The notes: generated from the letters alone by a model not told the origin. Positions 34,364 through 45,670 are shown, numbered from the stretch's first letter. The stretch is DNA of 64,000 bases from Erythrobasidium yunnanense (GCA_001600175.1 BCJC01000007.1:892115-956114); one strand, 5' to 3'. Program-made: numbers and translations.

Positions 34364-36108
34364 CTATGAGGACAGACACTTACTGTCATTATGTGAGATC
34401 GGTCCTTCAGGCCAGACATGATCAGCCGGAAGCTTGGCTATAGCCTCCTCTCTTTGCTTGTTCGTTCTCTTGAGCATCCATACCATAATCCACGGTAAGA
34501 CCGTCAGGACGACTGCCGCTGCCAGAGAGACTTTGGCGGCCGTAGGATAGTAGGGAGCTTCGTTACCGGGAAACAGCCAAGTAGATGCTATACCGCCAAT
34601 CTGAGTCCACGTGAAGCACCAGGCAATTTGGGTGCCTCGAGCGTAATGCGGAGCAGCATTGTCCACAAGCCAAGTAGATGCCGCTGGAGAGGTACCGTAG
34701 CCGCCAACTGTCGATGGTCAAACAACGTCAGTAATTGAGACCACTTCTTTGCAATTTGTGGCCTTACAGAGCCAGAAGAAGATACCAGCATAACGGGCCA
34801 ACGGATCTTTGCTGACCAAATTGATGACGATACCGATGATCGCAAGAGCGCCATAGAAGGAGACTAGTGGCCCTCTGATCTGCTTCTTGTCGGAAAAGTA
34901 GGCCAGTGTCACGGTGACGAAGAAGACCACGACCCAGGGAGGCACTGTGCGAAGCTGAGTCATGATGGGTGAATAGCCGAAAGTTCGTACGATGGTCGGC
35001 AGACTGTAAATGTAGGATGATCATATCAGCGTACTTCGGAAACAAAGCAAGAAAAGCTTACAAGAATGCCATCCCGAATAGATTGATGGCACAAGTGAAG
35101 TTGAGGATGGGACATAGCCAAGCGAAAGGATGCTTGAATGTAGAAGCCACCTCGCTCCAGCTGAATTTGGTGTCCTCTTCGCCTTGGCGGGAGGAAGCGT
35201 TATAAACGGTTCGCAACGCTTCTTTCTCATCTGCGCGTAGCCACCAGGACTTCTCGATGGAAGGTGTCATCAGAAAGAAGGCTGGTATACCCACCGCGAT
35301 TGTCAGGGCGCCTTCGATAATGAAGATATAAGCCCATCCAGGTTTCCCAGCGACTCCATCCAAGTTGAGAATTGCAGCTGCGAACAATCCTGCGAACGCC
35401 CCCGCCATGGCGCATGCAGAGAACAGCAGAGTGCATCTGAGCGAGTATTGCTCGACAGGAAAGAAGAGGGATAGGTATAGGCAGAGGGAAGGAATGACGC
35501 CGCCTTCGGAAAAGGCCAGGAAGATGCGGCAGACGATGAGACCGCTATACGAAGTGACCAATCCTTGCAGAGCTGTGACAAGACCGAAGGCTACACAAAG
35601 CCCTGGCAGCATGCGATGCGGTCCGACTTTCTTCATGAGCCAGGTAACGGGGTACTGGAAACGGTTCAGCCTACATCAAGCTCACAGTAACACAAACTTC
35701 ACCTCAGCAAGGATGTATGGAACGAAGAAGAGGGTGAGTATGACTGAGTACTGATAGCTTGTTATATTCAGGTCTGTTCTGAGACCAGCTGCGGCTGCGT
35801 TGCCCAGATTGGCCTGCGAGAACATGAATCAGCTTGGAATAGTTGTGCGAACATGCGGAAAGCTTACTTTGTCCAAAAAGCTTCGAGGCATCACTTGTCT
35901 TTAGCTTTGCAGAACTGGTTGAGAAGAGTACGGAAACGTACGACATGAGATAGATAAGCACACTGAAGCCAGTTACGATAACATCCACTTTGAAGAGACC
36001 AAAGCGATAGGTCTTGCTTGCTTTGATAGTCGCGACATCGGCATGATTGGGTTTCTCACCAATACCAGCAGCCAGAGGGTCGAAAGTCTTGTCTTCTGGC
36101 GAATCCAT
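34364..36108 (-). CDS. MFS transporter, allantoate permease (Dal5) family
   Basis: Anion:cation symporter of the Dal5 type, which brings in small carboxylates, ureides or vitamins. Exon 1 is 36108-35942; a 13-base exon 35880-35868 supplies SFLDK; exon 3 starts at 35814 with ANLGNAAAAGL. The join LIYLMSFLDKANLGNA is the family's conserved first-loop signature, which proves the micro-exon. Further spans include AFSEGGVIPSLCLYLSLFF and WAYIFIIEGALT, about 12 in all, with several more introns. The C-terminus is uncertain: a GTAAGT donor near 34380 could extend it towards 34141. It shares a 360-base divergent promoter with the FAD monooxygenase. Confidence 0.85.
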
Positions 36109-36331
36109 GATGTGAAGAACAAGAAGTGAAGGGAAAGGAGGGTGTATCTCTGGTCTTCAAGCTTCCTAAGTCTTATCTGCTGCTATTCGGGCCGGACATC
36201 TGGGAGAGGACAAGCCAAGATGGCCGCTCTTTGTTATCATCTGACCATAGGCCATGGAATCCGTCGGAGTATCATTGGTATCTCTTATGATCGTCCACCG
36301 TGCATGCGAAGGGAAGGGAACGAAAGAAAGT

Positions 36332-36344
36332 TGCGGTCACCGCA
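36332..36344. promoter_or_regulatory. Palindrome TGCGGTCACCGCA (CGG-N3-CCG)
   Basis: A perfect inverted repeat of TGCGGT around one base, containing CGG-TCA-CCG. Inverted CGG triplets are the classic target of Zn2Cys6 regulators. It sits between the divergent transporter and monooxygenase genes, about 125 bases before the latter's start. Confidence 0.6.
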
Positions 36345-36468
36345 CCGGCTGGCGAGGTCGCCGTACTAGGAGAAGAAGAGCGGTCAGACACAAGTACCTC
36401 TCTCAGACAGCGTAGAAGTAGTCGCAAATCGTGATTCAGCATTCTCTATCTCCCTTCAGTCAAGCCCA

Positions 36469-38465
36469 ATGATCTGGCTTCAAGCAGTGGGGTCCTTGGG
36501 TCTTGTTCTCTATCTGCTTCGGCGCTGGCTTCTGGCATGGGCTACACATCGATACTGTGCTTTTGGAGAAGTCAAGCACGCGGGCACATCAGCAGCTGCG
36601 CGACGTAAAGGACGGGCTGTCGTTGTTGGCGCCAGCATCACCGGGATCCTGGCAGGTGAGCCGGACAAACCTGAGAAAGCAACAGCGTTCCAAGCTGATG
36701 CCTTCGACGTCTTTCAGCTCGAGTGTGTGCTGATCACTACGAACAAGTCCTCCTTATCGACGCAGAAGACTGCAGTATCGATCCATCAGTCAAGCGCAAG
36801 CGAGTCAAACAGCATGATCAGCTGCACAGTGAGCTGCTTTACGTATCAATTGAAAGTGCAATCAGTCCTGACTTTCCTATTTCACAGTCTTTCTCGGCTT
36901 GATGTACCCGGCTCTCTCGAAACTCTTCCCTTCTTTCCATCAAGAACTTGAGCAGGCCAAAGGTAGCATCATTCCACCTCAGCCTGTCGTCTACCGTGGA
37001 GGTGGTATTGTCAAGCTGCCGCGCTCAGCGAGCGAATGGGCCGTAAGACAGCTATATGTCAGCCGAGAGGTTCTCGAAGCTCTGCTTCGCAAGCTCCTCC
37101 TGCAGAACCACTGCGTTGTGTCGACCGTCCTTGGTACTGTAGGAGGCATAGTGATGGAGAACGGCGTTGTTAGCAAAGTCAGGCTACGTCGGGGAGAAGG
37201 TCACGAGGAGGACATACCTGCTAGCCTTGTCATAGATGCGACGGGGACGGCCAACGGTAGTAAGCTAACTATTCTCACCATAGACTGTCTGAACGGGAGC
37301 TAATACTAACTACAGGCATCCGCTGGCTGAAGAAAGCAAATTACCCTGAGCCAGTAAAGCAGACTTACGAGTGCGTCGCATGCTCTGAGGCAAGCTTCAT
37401 CTCGCTGACTGACAATGTGACTATCAGCCCCGCAATAGTCTACACCTGCTATACCTTCCAGCTCACGCCTGAAATGATTGCGAAATACGATGCTGTCCGG
37501 CCTGCGTTCTCTTGGGCGGAGACCGGGCATGTGGGTGCTTGCTTCAGTGCAGACCACCACTCAGTATGGATGAAGATCGACAACGACCGCGTGCGAACTA
37601 TGTACCAAACATATACAGGCAGAGGCGGAGAGCCTGATACTGTCGAGGACCTACTCGCGTACACGCGCGCAGCTCAGTATCAGCAATGGCAGAAGGATGC
37701 AATAGCCGTCATATGCGGGGAAGGTGGAGAGTATGAAGTGTCGTATAGCAAGTCTAAAGGTAGGACAGCCAGCGACTTAGTAAAGTTGGCTGGAGCGCTG
37801 ATAGTGGGCCTTCTCAGTGCAAGTCGGCGTATGCTATAGAGTAAAGTATACAAGCAGGGACATGCCGAGTAATCTCTTTCCGCTCGGCGATACAGCCTTG
37901 CGCGTAAACCCAAGTAAGCCGAGCTGCTTGGTCCGCCTAAAGCTGTTCTGATGTCCTTCCTCTCCAGTCTTCGGACAGGGATGTACCAAATCTGTCGTGG
38001 ATACTCTCACGCTCGACGGCGTCCTGCGGCGCTGTCCCGATCCTGCGTCCTCTCATCAGGCTCTAGACAGCTTCCTGGATTTGCACTACGCAAGAACCGA
38101 CGCTTTCTGGCGCGATACTCGCTTGCAGGATGTAAGATACGGCAGTATCCATGCATAGAACACAAATGCTGATACCGAATATGTGCATAGTATGCCTGTG
38201 ATGCGACAACGCCTGCCAAGGGCGAAACGAGCGATACTGGATCTTTCCACCGCAACTTCCTTAGATGGATTGTGAAGGCTGCGCAAAAAGTGAGCAGGAC
38301 TTCGTCGACGATCTTTTGGAGCTTTGACTAATTTCTCTTCTATGGATTCAGGACCCAAAAATTGGTAGAAGGCTTACCGAAGTAATGGGAGCGCTGCGGC
38401 CGTTTACAGATTACTGGGATCCAGCATTCCTGCTACAGTGTACTCTCGCGCTTCTTGTGAAATGA
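36469..38465 (+). CDS. FAD-dependent monooxygenase
   Basis: Begins with a membrane span (residues about 3-22), then the dinucleotide-binding loop GRAVVVGASITGILA, interrupted by the first intron (36656-36717) and continued by DHYEQVLLIDAED. QHDQLHIFLGLMYPAL and KLFPSF fit the group of FAD oxidoreductases with the RxxVxQxxxxH motif. Later DIPASLVIDATGT, the GD-x-NP-x-GQG flavin motif (FPLGDTALRVNP, intron, VFGQGCTKS) and a helical C-terminus are complete. About nine exons, the last ending at 38465. All key flavin motifs are present, so the enzyme looks active. Family members hydroxylate or epoxidise small, often aromatic or isoprenoid, substrates; the substrate here is unknown. Placement beside an amidase, a transporter and a DUF4863 gene suggests a catabolic role (inference). 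Confidence 0.8.
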
Positions 38466-38508
38466 GATTAGGTGCAAGCATTGAGGTGTCGCTTGACACT
38501 TTCCGATT

Positions 38509-38522
38509 TGCGGTTCTGCGGT
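38509..38522. promoter_or_regulatory. Direct repeat TGCGGT-N2-TGCGGT
   Basis: Two copies of TGCGGT, two bases apart, about 100 bases before the regulator's ATG. The half-site is identical to that in the transporter/monooxygenase palindrome, suggesting that the regulator controls its own gene. Confidence 0.55.
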
Positions 38523-38619
38523 GCCGATATGTTCTTACCCTGATCTGACAAACGAGCTTGAGCCGTACGACTGCGACAATAACCAACAAGAGCTGCCACT
38601 TGTCTGTTGAACACCACTC

Positions 38620-41108
38620 ATGTCGGCTAATGAGACCATCAATGCCAATCAAACGCACGCTGCATCCACGAGCAACGCACAAACTCCTGCAACCATCAAA
38701 GTAGCATGCTTGAACTGTAGACGAGCCAAGATACGCTGTATCAACGGTCCGGGCACGAGATGCTCGCGCTGCGATAAGCAAGGTCTTGTCTGCGAGTTCA
38801 GAGAGCATGCTCGCGGGGTCAAGCGGTACGCATTAGTAGCTCACAGATCAAGTGACTGTGACTCCACTGAAACGCATGCAACTGCTGCAGACAGCCCGAG
38901 CCTGCTGAGACTTCTCGGCCAACCCAGATCCGTCGATTGTCGCCTGAAAGCCAAAGCACCTGCACCACTCCTGCTTTGCAAGATGGCGAGGACATGCCGC
39001 AACTGCATCTGAATGGACCGACGCCCATATCTGAGCCTCCTCCGCCAACATGGTCGCTTCGCGGGCTCTTCGACGGAGACAGCAAACGCGCTCGCTTGCA
39101 CTACACTGACCAGTTTCCAGATGCGCTGACACTGGGCTTGTTGAGCGCGAAAGAGGTCGATTCGCTTTTTGCGCAGTGAGTCTTGCCCGAAACCAAGCAC
39201 CTCTCACTGAAAAGTGACACGATTGAGCAGCTTTTTTGACGACATGAACCCTTTCCTTGGCCTATTCGATCGTCAACTACACACTGTCGAATATGTGCGA
39301 ACAACGTCCTCTTTGCTCTTCACGGCAATTCTCGCTGTGGCCACGCGATACAGACATCAGGATGCTCACCACGTCTGCCTCAAGCAAGCGCAGGATCACA
39401 TTGGCTCCCTGGTTACTCTGCAAAAGCGGGCTTCCTGGCTGCCCATAATCCAGGCAATCTGTACCCTGGCGTTCTGGAAAGATCCTGAAAGTGAAGCTGG
39501 CTGGAGGAATGTGGGCTTCGCGATTAGGCTAGCGTATGAAGAAGGCCTGCATAGACTACCAAGAGGAGCGGAATCTACGATCATTGAGACCGATGATAGG
39601 AAGGCCAGGATTCTGCTCAGCCAACAACGAACATGGCTCTGTCAGTCAAATGCAATGTCTCATATCTCAAGGCTACTTACTGATGCCTTGCTCCGTACAT
39701 CCAGATCTATGCTGTATGGACCAGATGTAAGCTATCAGACCAAGTAGCAGCCCAGAAGATTAGCTCAATCTCAGGTTAGGATGTCGTTTCAGCGCGATCT
39801 ACCTGTCATGGTAGGTGTAGAATCGTTATAATAGCTGGCAAGTAGATATGCTGATGAATAGCCTATTTATCTGTAGATTTCGCAAGAAAGGTTCAGTGAT
39901 TGGCGGTCCTGGATATCGAACAATGAGAGCTACATATTTCCGGAAGATTGGTGGCTCGCGGCTGCTCTCGAGTACTCTGCCCTGAGATACACGGTCCGCG
40001 CTATTCGGGTGGAGAATGACGATGTCATCGCTCGGGGCAAATTACTTACAACCTCGGGAGGCATCACTCGGTGGAACAGCAAGTTTGAGGCAGCTACTCA
40101 AGACTTCAACCGCTGGAGAAAGCGATGGCATGAAGATGATCGTATATACTCGTGCACTTTTGTCAATAACAGCGAACCTGCTGACTTGCAGTGGCAGCCA
40201 AATTCCAGAAAGCCCCTAGGTCTCGGGTCTTGCTTTCTTTCTACACTCGCTTCATGGCATTCTATATCAGTCGCACGCGCCTCGAAGTAGTCGACAAACT
40301 CATGCGCCAGAACCACGATTCGGAAGACGGCACGTATACCGCATTGCTTCTTGAAGCCTACATGGATGCACAAAACCTGTTGCAAAGCTTGCCAAGAATG
40401 AACACGCACGGGAACATGTTACAATACCTTCCCGTAAGTAATATGTTTCGCAGTATAATGCTTACCCTAACGGCTAGCTAGGACACGTTTCCAATCGCGA
40501 TCTGCGCGGCTGCAATTTGGTCTGCCCGAGTAAGCCTATGGCCGCCAAGCCGACCTACATCGCTCGCAACTAATAGCTCCACCAGGCTGTCGAGATGGCG
40601 ACCCTCCAAAGTCAATACGACCAAGTGAAAGCGACTTTGTTGAATGCTGCAACGGTGTGCACAAGCGCCGCTATTCATCGAAAAGATCTGCCTACTCAGC
40701 TTGGACGGTTTTTGCATGCACTCACCCGCAATCTCCGATCTTCAGGAGTGGCATCGCAGACTGTGGACGCGGCCAATAGACCAACAAATGCCAATGAAGA
40801 CTTTGCCAACCAAGCAACAGACATATTTCGGGAAAGGCCTCAACAGAGTTCTTCTGCGGTCCCTATCATACTCGCGCCACAACCTCTTCTTGGCACAGCG
40901 CCAGACTATACTACCTTGTTGGGCCTATTCACAAACGACAATGCACCTGAGTCACACACTACTTTGTAAGGAAATTGGCACAACAAACTTCGATAGACTT
41001 GGACTAAACGTTTCTATCGCTAGTTATACAAGCCAGACGGCCGATGATACCAACACTATACCTGTCGATTTGGAAGAATTCTGGAACTATTTTCGAAACG
41101 TCGAGTAA
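38620..41108 (+). CDS. Zn2Cys6 transcription regulator
   Basis: Fungal binuclear zinc cluster activator. The cluster is complete at residues about 30-58 (CLNCRRAKIRC ... CSRCDKQGLVC), followed by an intron after GVKR and a disordered linker. The middle-homology region matches fungal-specific TF domains: FFDDMNPFLGLFD, then LLFTAILAVATRY and AICTLAFWKDPESEAGWR. Several more exons follow; the last (from about 41021) encodes YTSQTADD and DLEEFWNYFRNVE to 41108. The unspliced alternative would end near 40969; splicing at GTAAGG gives the better ending. It lies between the monooxygenase and the DUF4863 gene and is probably the pathway-specific regulator of both. Confidence 0.83.
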
Positions 41109-41247
41109 GCCGATTGGCTGCGTCTAGTCATCATTTGGACCGAAGCCCAATGCAGCGCCAGGATCCTTCGGCTGCGGCATGTCAGGCGTAGCGTTGTCTG
41201 AAGAGATGGCAGCTTTAGCATTGGGCTGAGACGATGCCGCGCGAGTA

Positions 41248-42170
41248 CTACGCACAAGCGATCCTACCAGCAGGAAGGAAGAAAAGCGCAATTACGCCTC
41301 CGCCGCGTACTCTTGGAAAGTGGTGCTATCATCACGATAGCAGATCAGCAGAATTCTCTCTGCAGAATGGCAAGGGCGCTCACCGAGCCTGGTCCTGGGC
41401 ACGTCCATCCTTTCTGCAGGCGATTCCTCCTTCAGAACGCAGCTGTTACTAAGAGACTGACTTCGAGCGACTCACACCGACCCAGAAATTGTCCAGACCT
41501 TCTAACTGAGGGTTGGGTCCGGTGCCGGGTACCTGTATTGACATGTTGATCTCGCCGTACGGGTGGGCATGGTACTACGAAGAGCAAAGCGTCAGGAGAT
41601 CCGGCAGGAGAACATGTTTCTGCTGGCCTACCTGGCCAGAGAATTGGCTTTCATCGAGTGAATCCTGTATTGATCGTTCAGCGCAACTTCTCCGCTTTCG
41701 ATTCCGCATACCATGTAGACAGCAGTTATAGAGAACCAATTGAGATCCTCGCCTGTCATAGCTAGCTGAGCTTATATACCGAAGATACAGATTTGAAGCT
41801 CACTCGGCTGTCGCAGACGAGACCTCCGGTATCTCTTTCCCTCAATCTCGATGTTCGCCAGCCAGCCCTGTATACGCAGAATCGCTCATCTTTAGCTTCT
41901 GGTGCGACCTGTAACTAGCCGAAATGCAGCTTACATCCTCCAGACCGCGAAGTGCGAGCTCTTCAAACTGGACCAGACCATCAGCAAAACCCGGCAATCG
42001 CCAATCTGCCCACGCACTCCTTTGTAGAATCTGCTGTCTGGTCCATAGTCCTTGTTGAGTTTGGCTTCAAGACGCTTTCCAGGTGTCAAGTCCTTGATCT
42101 CCTGCATGAACTCTTTGGCCAAGTCTACGAGAGCCAGCTCATCCTGGTGTACGCTGGCTGGAGCTGTCAT
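41248..42170 (-). CDS. DUF4863 protein (4-hydroxylaminobenzoate lyase family)
   Basis: Eight exons (42170-42018, 41967-41935, 41867-41804, 41752-41712, 41664-41632, 41574-41476, 41413-41384, 41325-41248) join with all phases correct into 176 residues. The order of motifs is that of DUF4863: LEAKLNKDYGPDSRFY, GWLANIEIEGKRYRRSRL, NWFSITAVYM, GQYHAHPYGEINM, KGWTCPGPGSHHFP, and VIALFFLPAGRI at the end. The histidines of YHAHPYGE and SHH are likely metal or active-site residues of the cupin-like fold. To my knowledge the family includes PnbB, which splits 4-hydroxylaminobenzoate to protocatechuate and ammonia. The longest exon is 153 bases, so simple frame-based searches would miss the gene. It is divergent from the amidase (215 bases between ATGs). 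Confidence 0.82.
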
Positions 42171-42276
42171 CGTGGAGTGCAGTATATCAATCACAGTAAA
42201 ATGTACGAGAACAAATCCAAGGACCCAGCCTGCAATCCCTCATTGTCTCGCTATGCGGCCCCCGAAAGAGGTTCGC

Positions 42277-42317
42277 CGGAGGTCACCGATGTTGAAGGCG
42301 ATGATAAGCGGCCGCTT
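42277..42317. promoter_or_regulatory. CGG-type palindromes between DUF4863 and amidase
   Basis: CGG-AGGTCA-CCG at 42277-42288 shares the core GGTCACCG with the palindrome in the other divergent promoter. AAGCGGCCGCTT at 42306-42317 is a second perfect palindrome. Both lie in the 215-base region between the two start codons. Confidence 0.5.
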
Positions 42318-42385
42318 CCTCATGCCGCCGACATGCAAGACTTCCTTGCTAAGCTCTGACACAGGAGCGAGCACCGGTGTCTTGT

Positions 42386-44409
42386 ATGCAGCAAGAAATG
42401 CCATCCTGTATGGCAGCTCAGGATCACGAACAGCTCAAGTGGCCTCAGGTGAGTCGCAGGACTTGCCGAGTGAATGTAGAGGTATTGATACTGATCTTTC
42501 TCTGCAGAAAGCCATTGATTTAGTCAATGACCTGAATGCGTTCATCCCTCCGGCCTGGCTTGTGCCGAAAGCTCTTCTTGACAAGTTCCCGCTTGGATGC
42601 GATATAAGACCTTTAGCTCGTGAATCAGGCATACTGTCTGCTCGCGAGCTTGAGATAACGGATTTTACCAATGATGCGACTGCTCTACTCCAAGACATTG
42701 CAACCAAAAAATATTCGGCAGCAGAGGTCCTCACTGCTTACGCCAAACGAGCTGCGTTAGCCCAGCAAGCAGTGACATGTCTAGCCGGCTTCACCTATCG
42801 AGAAGCCCTACAGCGTGCGATCGAACTTGACGATCATCTCCAGAGGACCGGCGAGACTGTTGGACCGCTACATGGACTGCCCATTAGCACAAAAGTGGGT
42901 CATTCTGTCGAAATGCACATGCCCGTTGATCAACAGCGCTCCGCAGAGTCAGTACCACATCAAAGGCAGGGTCTGCTCGGCAGGATTCACGAATGCCATA
43001 GTAGCCCACGATACAGCGCACAGTATCGAAATACTGCAAGATGCTGGAGCTATTGTCTTCTGTCAAACGAACCTTCCACAAGCTATCATGCACTTGGAGA
43101 CCTGGAGTTTCTGGGGTCTTACTAGGAATCCTCTCAACACCAATCTCTCGCCTGGGGGTAGTTCAGGGGGCTGCTCAGCCTTAATGGCCGCTGGAGGATC
43201 TCCATTCTCAATGGGAAGCGACATTGGCGGAAGCGTCAGGCATCCTGCCTCTGCAACCGGGCTTTGGACACTCAAGCCTACTGCTCTTAGAGTACCTCGA
43301 GGTACGGCTTGCCAACGTACTCCGCACACCGCAATTGTGTAAACTGACAATCTCCTCAGCTAGAATGTTTGGACTCAATCCTGGCGCAGACTCGATTAAT
43401 GCATCTCATGCACCTCAATGCAGAAGCTTACGCGACATCAATCTCTTCTTTACTGTCATATTCGAAAGTAAACCATGGCTAAACGAGCACAGTTTAGTTC
43501 CGCTTCCTTGGCGTATCGACGAGAAGCCTGGCTGGAAAGGCAAAAACGGAAAGATCAGAATCGGCATCATGGAAAATGATGGAGTGGTGAGGCCACAGCC
43601 ACCCATTTGCAGAGGACTCAAGCATATTGAAGGAATCCTTCTGCAAAACCCCGACATCGAAGTCGTCCGCTTCCAGCCTTTCAAGCACGACATCGCGGAA
43701 GATCTTGTCATTGAGCTATACTTCTGCGATGAGGCCGCTCGTGTCAAGCAAGTCATCAAGGAATCGCAAGAACCCATGCTTCCGCTGACGGATTACATAC
43801 TGAATCACCGAGCTGTCAAGAATCACAATATGCACGAACTTTGGGCAGTGAGCGCAAAGTCCGGTCTAGCATAGCAGAGCCTTGCTGAAAGTTTGGATAT
43901 GACAGCTGAATGCGAGAAGAGAGGGTTTCAGAGCCGAATATCTGGACTACTGGAACACGCAGAATGTAGACCTGATCATCTGCCCAGTTGCACCGCAAAC
44001 TGCACCTCAGCTGAACACAAGCACCTACTGGAACTATACCTCGATTTGTGGGTGGTTTGAATTTCTCGCAGGTCAAGCCTAGGATCCGGCTAACATCTGT
44101 TTCAGGGAATTTGCTTGATTACGCTGCCGCCACCTTTCCAACAGGTTTGACGGTCAATCCTACACTGGATATGCAGTATGAACAGCCGTACGATGCATTG
44201 AGTGAGACCGACAAATATGTTCAGAGTATCTGTGAGTTCAGCTATACGGCATTGGAAACGTGCACTTTCTAATGTCCGTCACTATAGACGATCCGGCCAT
44301 CTACAAGAATACACCTATATGCCTACAAGCTGTTGCAGGGCGTTTTGAAGACGAAAAGCTTGTGCACGCGCTCCGCATCATCGAAGAATCACTGAGAAAT
44401 ACGAACTAG
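42386..44409 (+). CDS. Amidase (acetamidase type, amidase signature family)
   Basis: Hydrolyses an amide to acid and ammonia or amine. Exon 1 42386-42448 (MQQEMPSCM...), exon 2 42508-42894, exon 3 42947-43301, then others to 44409. ELEITDF, AYAKRAALAQQAVTCLAGF and GPLHGLPISTK mark the N-terminal half, with the catalytic lysine in PISTK. The Gly/Ser-rich signature follows: SPGGSSGG and GSDIGGSVR carry the cis-serine and nucleophile serine. The C-terminal part (IICPVAPQTAPQ, NLLDYAAATFP) is complete after removing three introns. All catalytic residues are present. The conserved Asp after the lysine (usually SLKD) is Ser here. Substrate unknown; acetamide to aryl amides are known for the family. 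Confidence 0.87.
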
Positions 44410-44665
44410 ATTTCGTGCTCTCGGAGTCCTTTGCAAGATGGGGTCATGCTTCACATAATCGCACCGATGGTGTGAGATGTTTCGAAGCGCCTACGGCAAT
44501 TAAATCTGCAAATGACTTTGGTCGCGACTGCGCGTCGAGTTCAGATATTCCGCATCGCTTGACAGAGCGTAGCATAGCGCGTTGTATGAGTTGCTCACTG
44601 GTTGTGCTATGTTACTGATGATGAGACAAGATGTCGGAGTCGGTTGTCCTTTCGCCTACATTGCC

Positions 44666-45385
44666 ATGCTTTCGTCACGGGCAGCACAGCAGGCTGCTAC
44701 AACCGCTCGTCGACCATCCAGACAGACTATACTGGCTCATCTCAGCTCGACTGACGGCGCAGTCGACCTCGTTGGTCCACCTGATCCTATCACAAATCTT
44801 CGGCCAGTGCAGTATGCAGCGCGCTTTCGGGCACCCAATCCTACCACAAACACAAGAAAACTACATCCATACTCGCTCGAAGAGTTCTCGTCTCCCTCTC
44901 CAGCTTCAACTTTATCACCGGCTTCTCTGCTAGATCGCAAAGCCAGGCAATCCAATGATAAGCTACAACGACTCGAGCTGCTGAGACAGCGCTTTGAAGC
45001 TCAAGATCTTGAATGGAGACTGCAGAGAAGACGCCTTGACCAGATCTCGCACGAGCACTGGGCAAGGTCGAATACTGCTTTTACATCTCAGAAGTCAGAA
45101 GCAGAGTCGCAAGCACACGAGAGGATAGCTTTATCTACTCTCTCGCCTTCTCCATCTAGTGCCTTCGCTGCAACATCTCGCAAGAAACCCTCAGAGCTTC
45201 GCGTAGATCCCCAAGTCATGGAGAGATTTCTGAAGGATTGGGTAGAAAGCAGAGGAAAGGAGTATGAGAACTATCAGCGAGTCTGGGTTGGCGGGATACT
45301 GGGCCAGATGAAGCCTGCTATTAGAGCGCAGTACAGGGAGTGGAGGTGGAAATTCGAGCTGTGGAGATGCGGACTGCTTCGATAG
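44666..45385 (+). CDS. COA8: Cytochrome c oxidase assembly factor COA8 (APOPT family)
   Basis: Mitochondrial matrix protein needed for stable complex IV assembly in animals. Intronless, 239 residues from the ATG at 44666. The N-terminus is basic with few acids (SSRAAQQAATTARRPSRQT), a good import sequence. LVGPPDPITNLRPVQY is the family signature. A Trp/Arg-rich helical middle (RLQRRRLDQISHEHWARSN) and the ending DWVESRGKEYENYQRVW then YREWRWKFELWR fit the C-terminal half of the family. An ATG upstream at 44582 would add 28 residues with no import character. Confidence 0.8.
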   Translation: MLSSRAAQQAATTARRPSRQTILAHLSSTDGAVDLVGPPDPITNLRPVQYAARFRAPNPTTNTRKLHPYSLEEFSSPSPASTLSPASLLDRKARQSNDKLQRLELLRQRFEAQDLEWRLQRRRLDQISHEHWARSNTAFTSQKSEAESQAHERIALSTLSPSPSSAFAATSRKKPSELRVDPQVMERFLKDWVESRGKEYENYQRVWVGGILGQMKPAIRAQYREWRWKFELWRCGLLR

Positions 45386-45670
45386 GCGGCGATAAAGCAG
45401 CAGGCAGACGGCTATATCTGCAAAGAATTGCGCAAACTCCATCAAGGCTAGAAGCAGATCCCGCTCCTCGCATACTGTTCGAAGAGGAGTCATTTCCTAA
45501 TGCAATGCAAGGTACTCGAGACACGGAGGTCCTCACTTTCGGTAAGCACAAAAGAACTACTCAACTTCCGACTATCGTTATTGATCCAGCGCAAAGGTGA
45601 TATACAAGTCAGCTACAGCAGCTTGTCCGACGGTAGATCTCAAGGTGTCCCGCTCGCGTTGAGGGTATAG
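45367..45670 (+). CDS. Possible small gene overlapping the COA8 end
   Basis: From ATG 45367 a frame runs to the GTAAGC donor after FG (near 45541), then continues after the AAG acceptor near 45596 as GDIQVSYSSLSDGRSQGVPL to a stop at 45670. The second part reads as protein and the phases agree, but the start overlaps the last 19 bases of COA8. It could instead be a 3' exon of an unusual COA8 transcript. No family recognised. Confidence 0.25.

Noticed and set aside
42052-43125. Long unspliced frame through the amidase start
   Set aside because: The first 130 codons are antisense to the DUF4863 gene and lack amidase likeness; splicing at 42448/42508 gives the normal family start.
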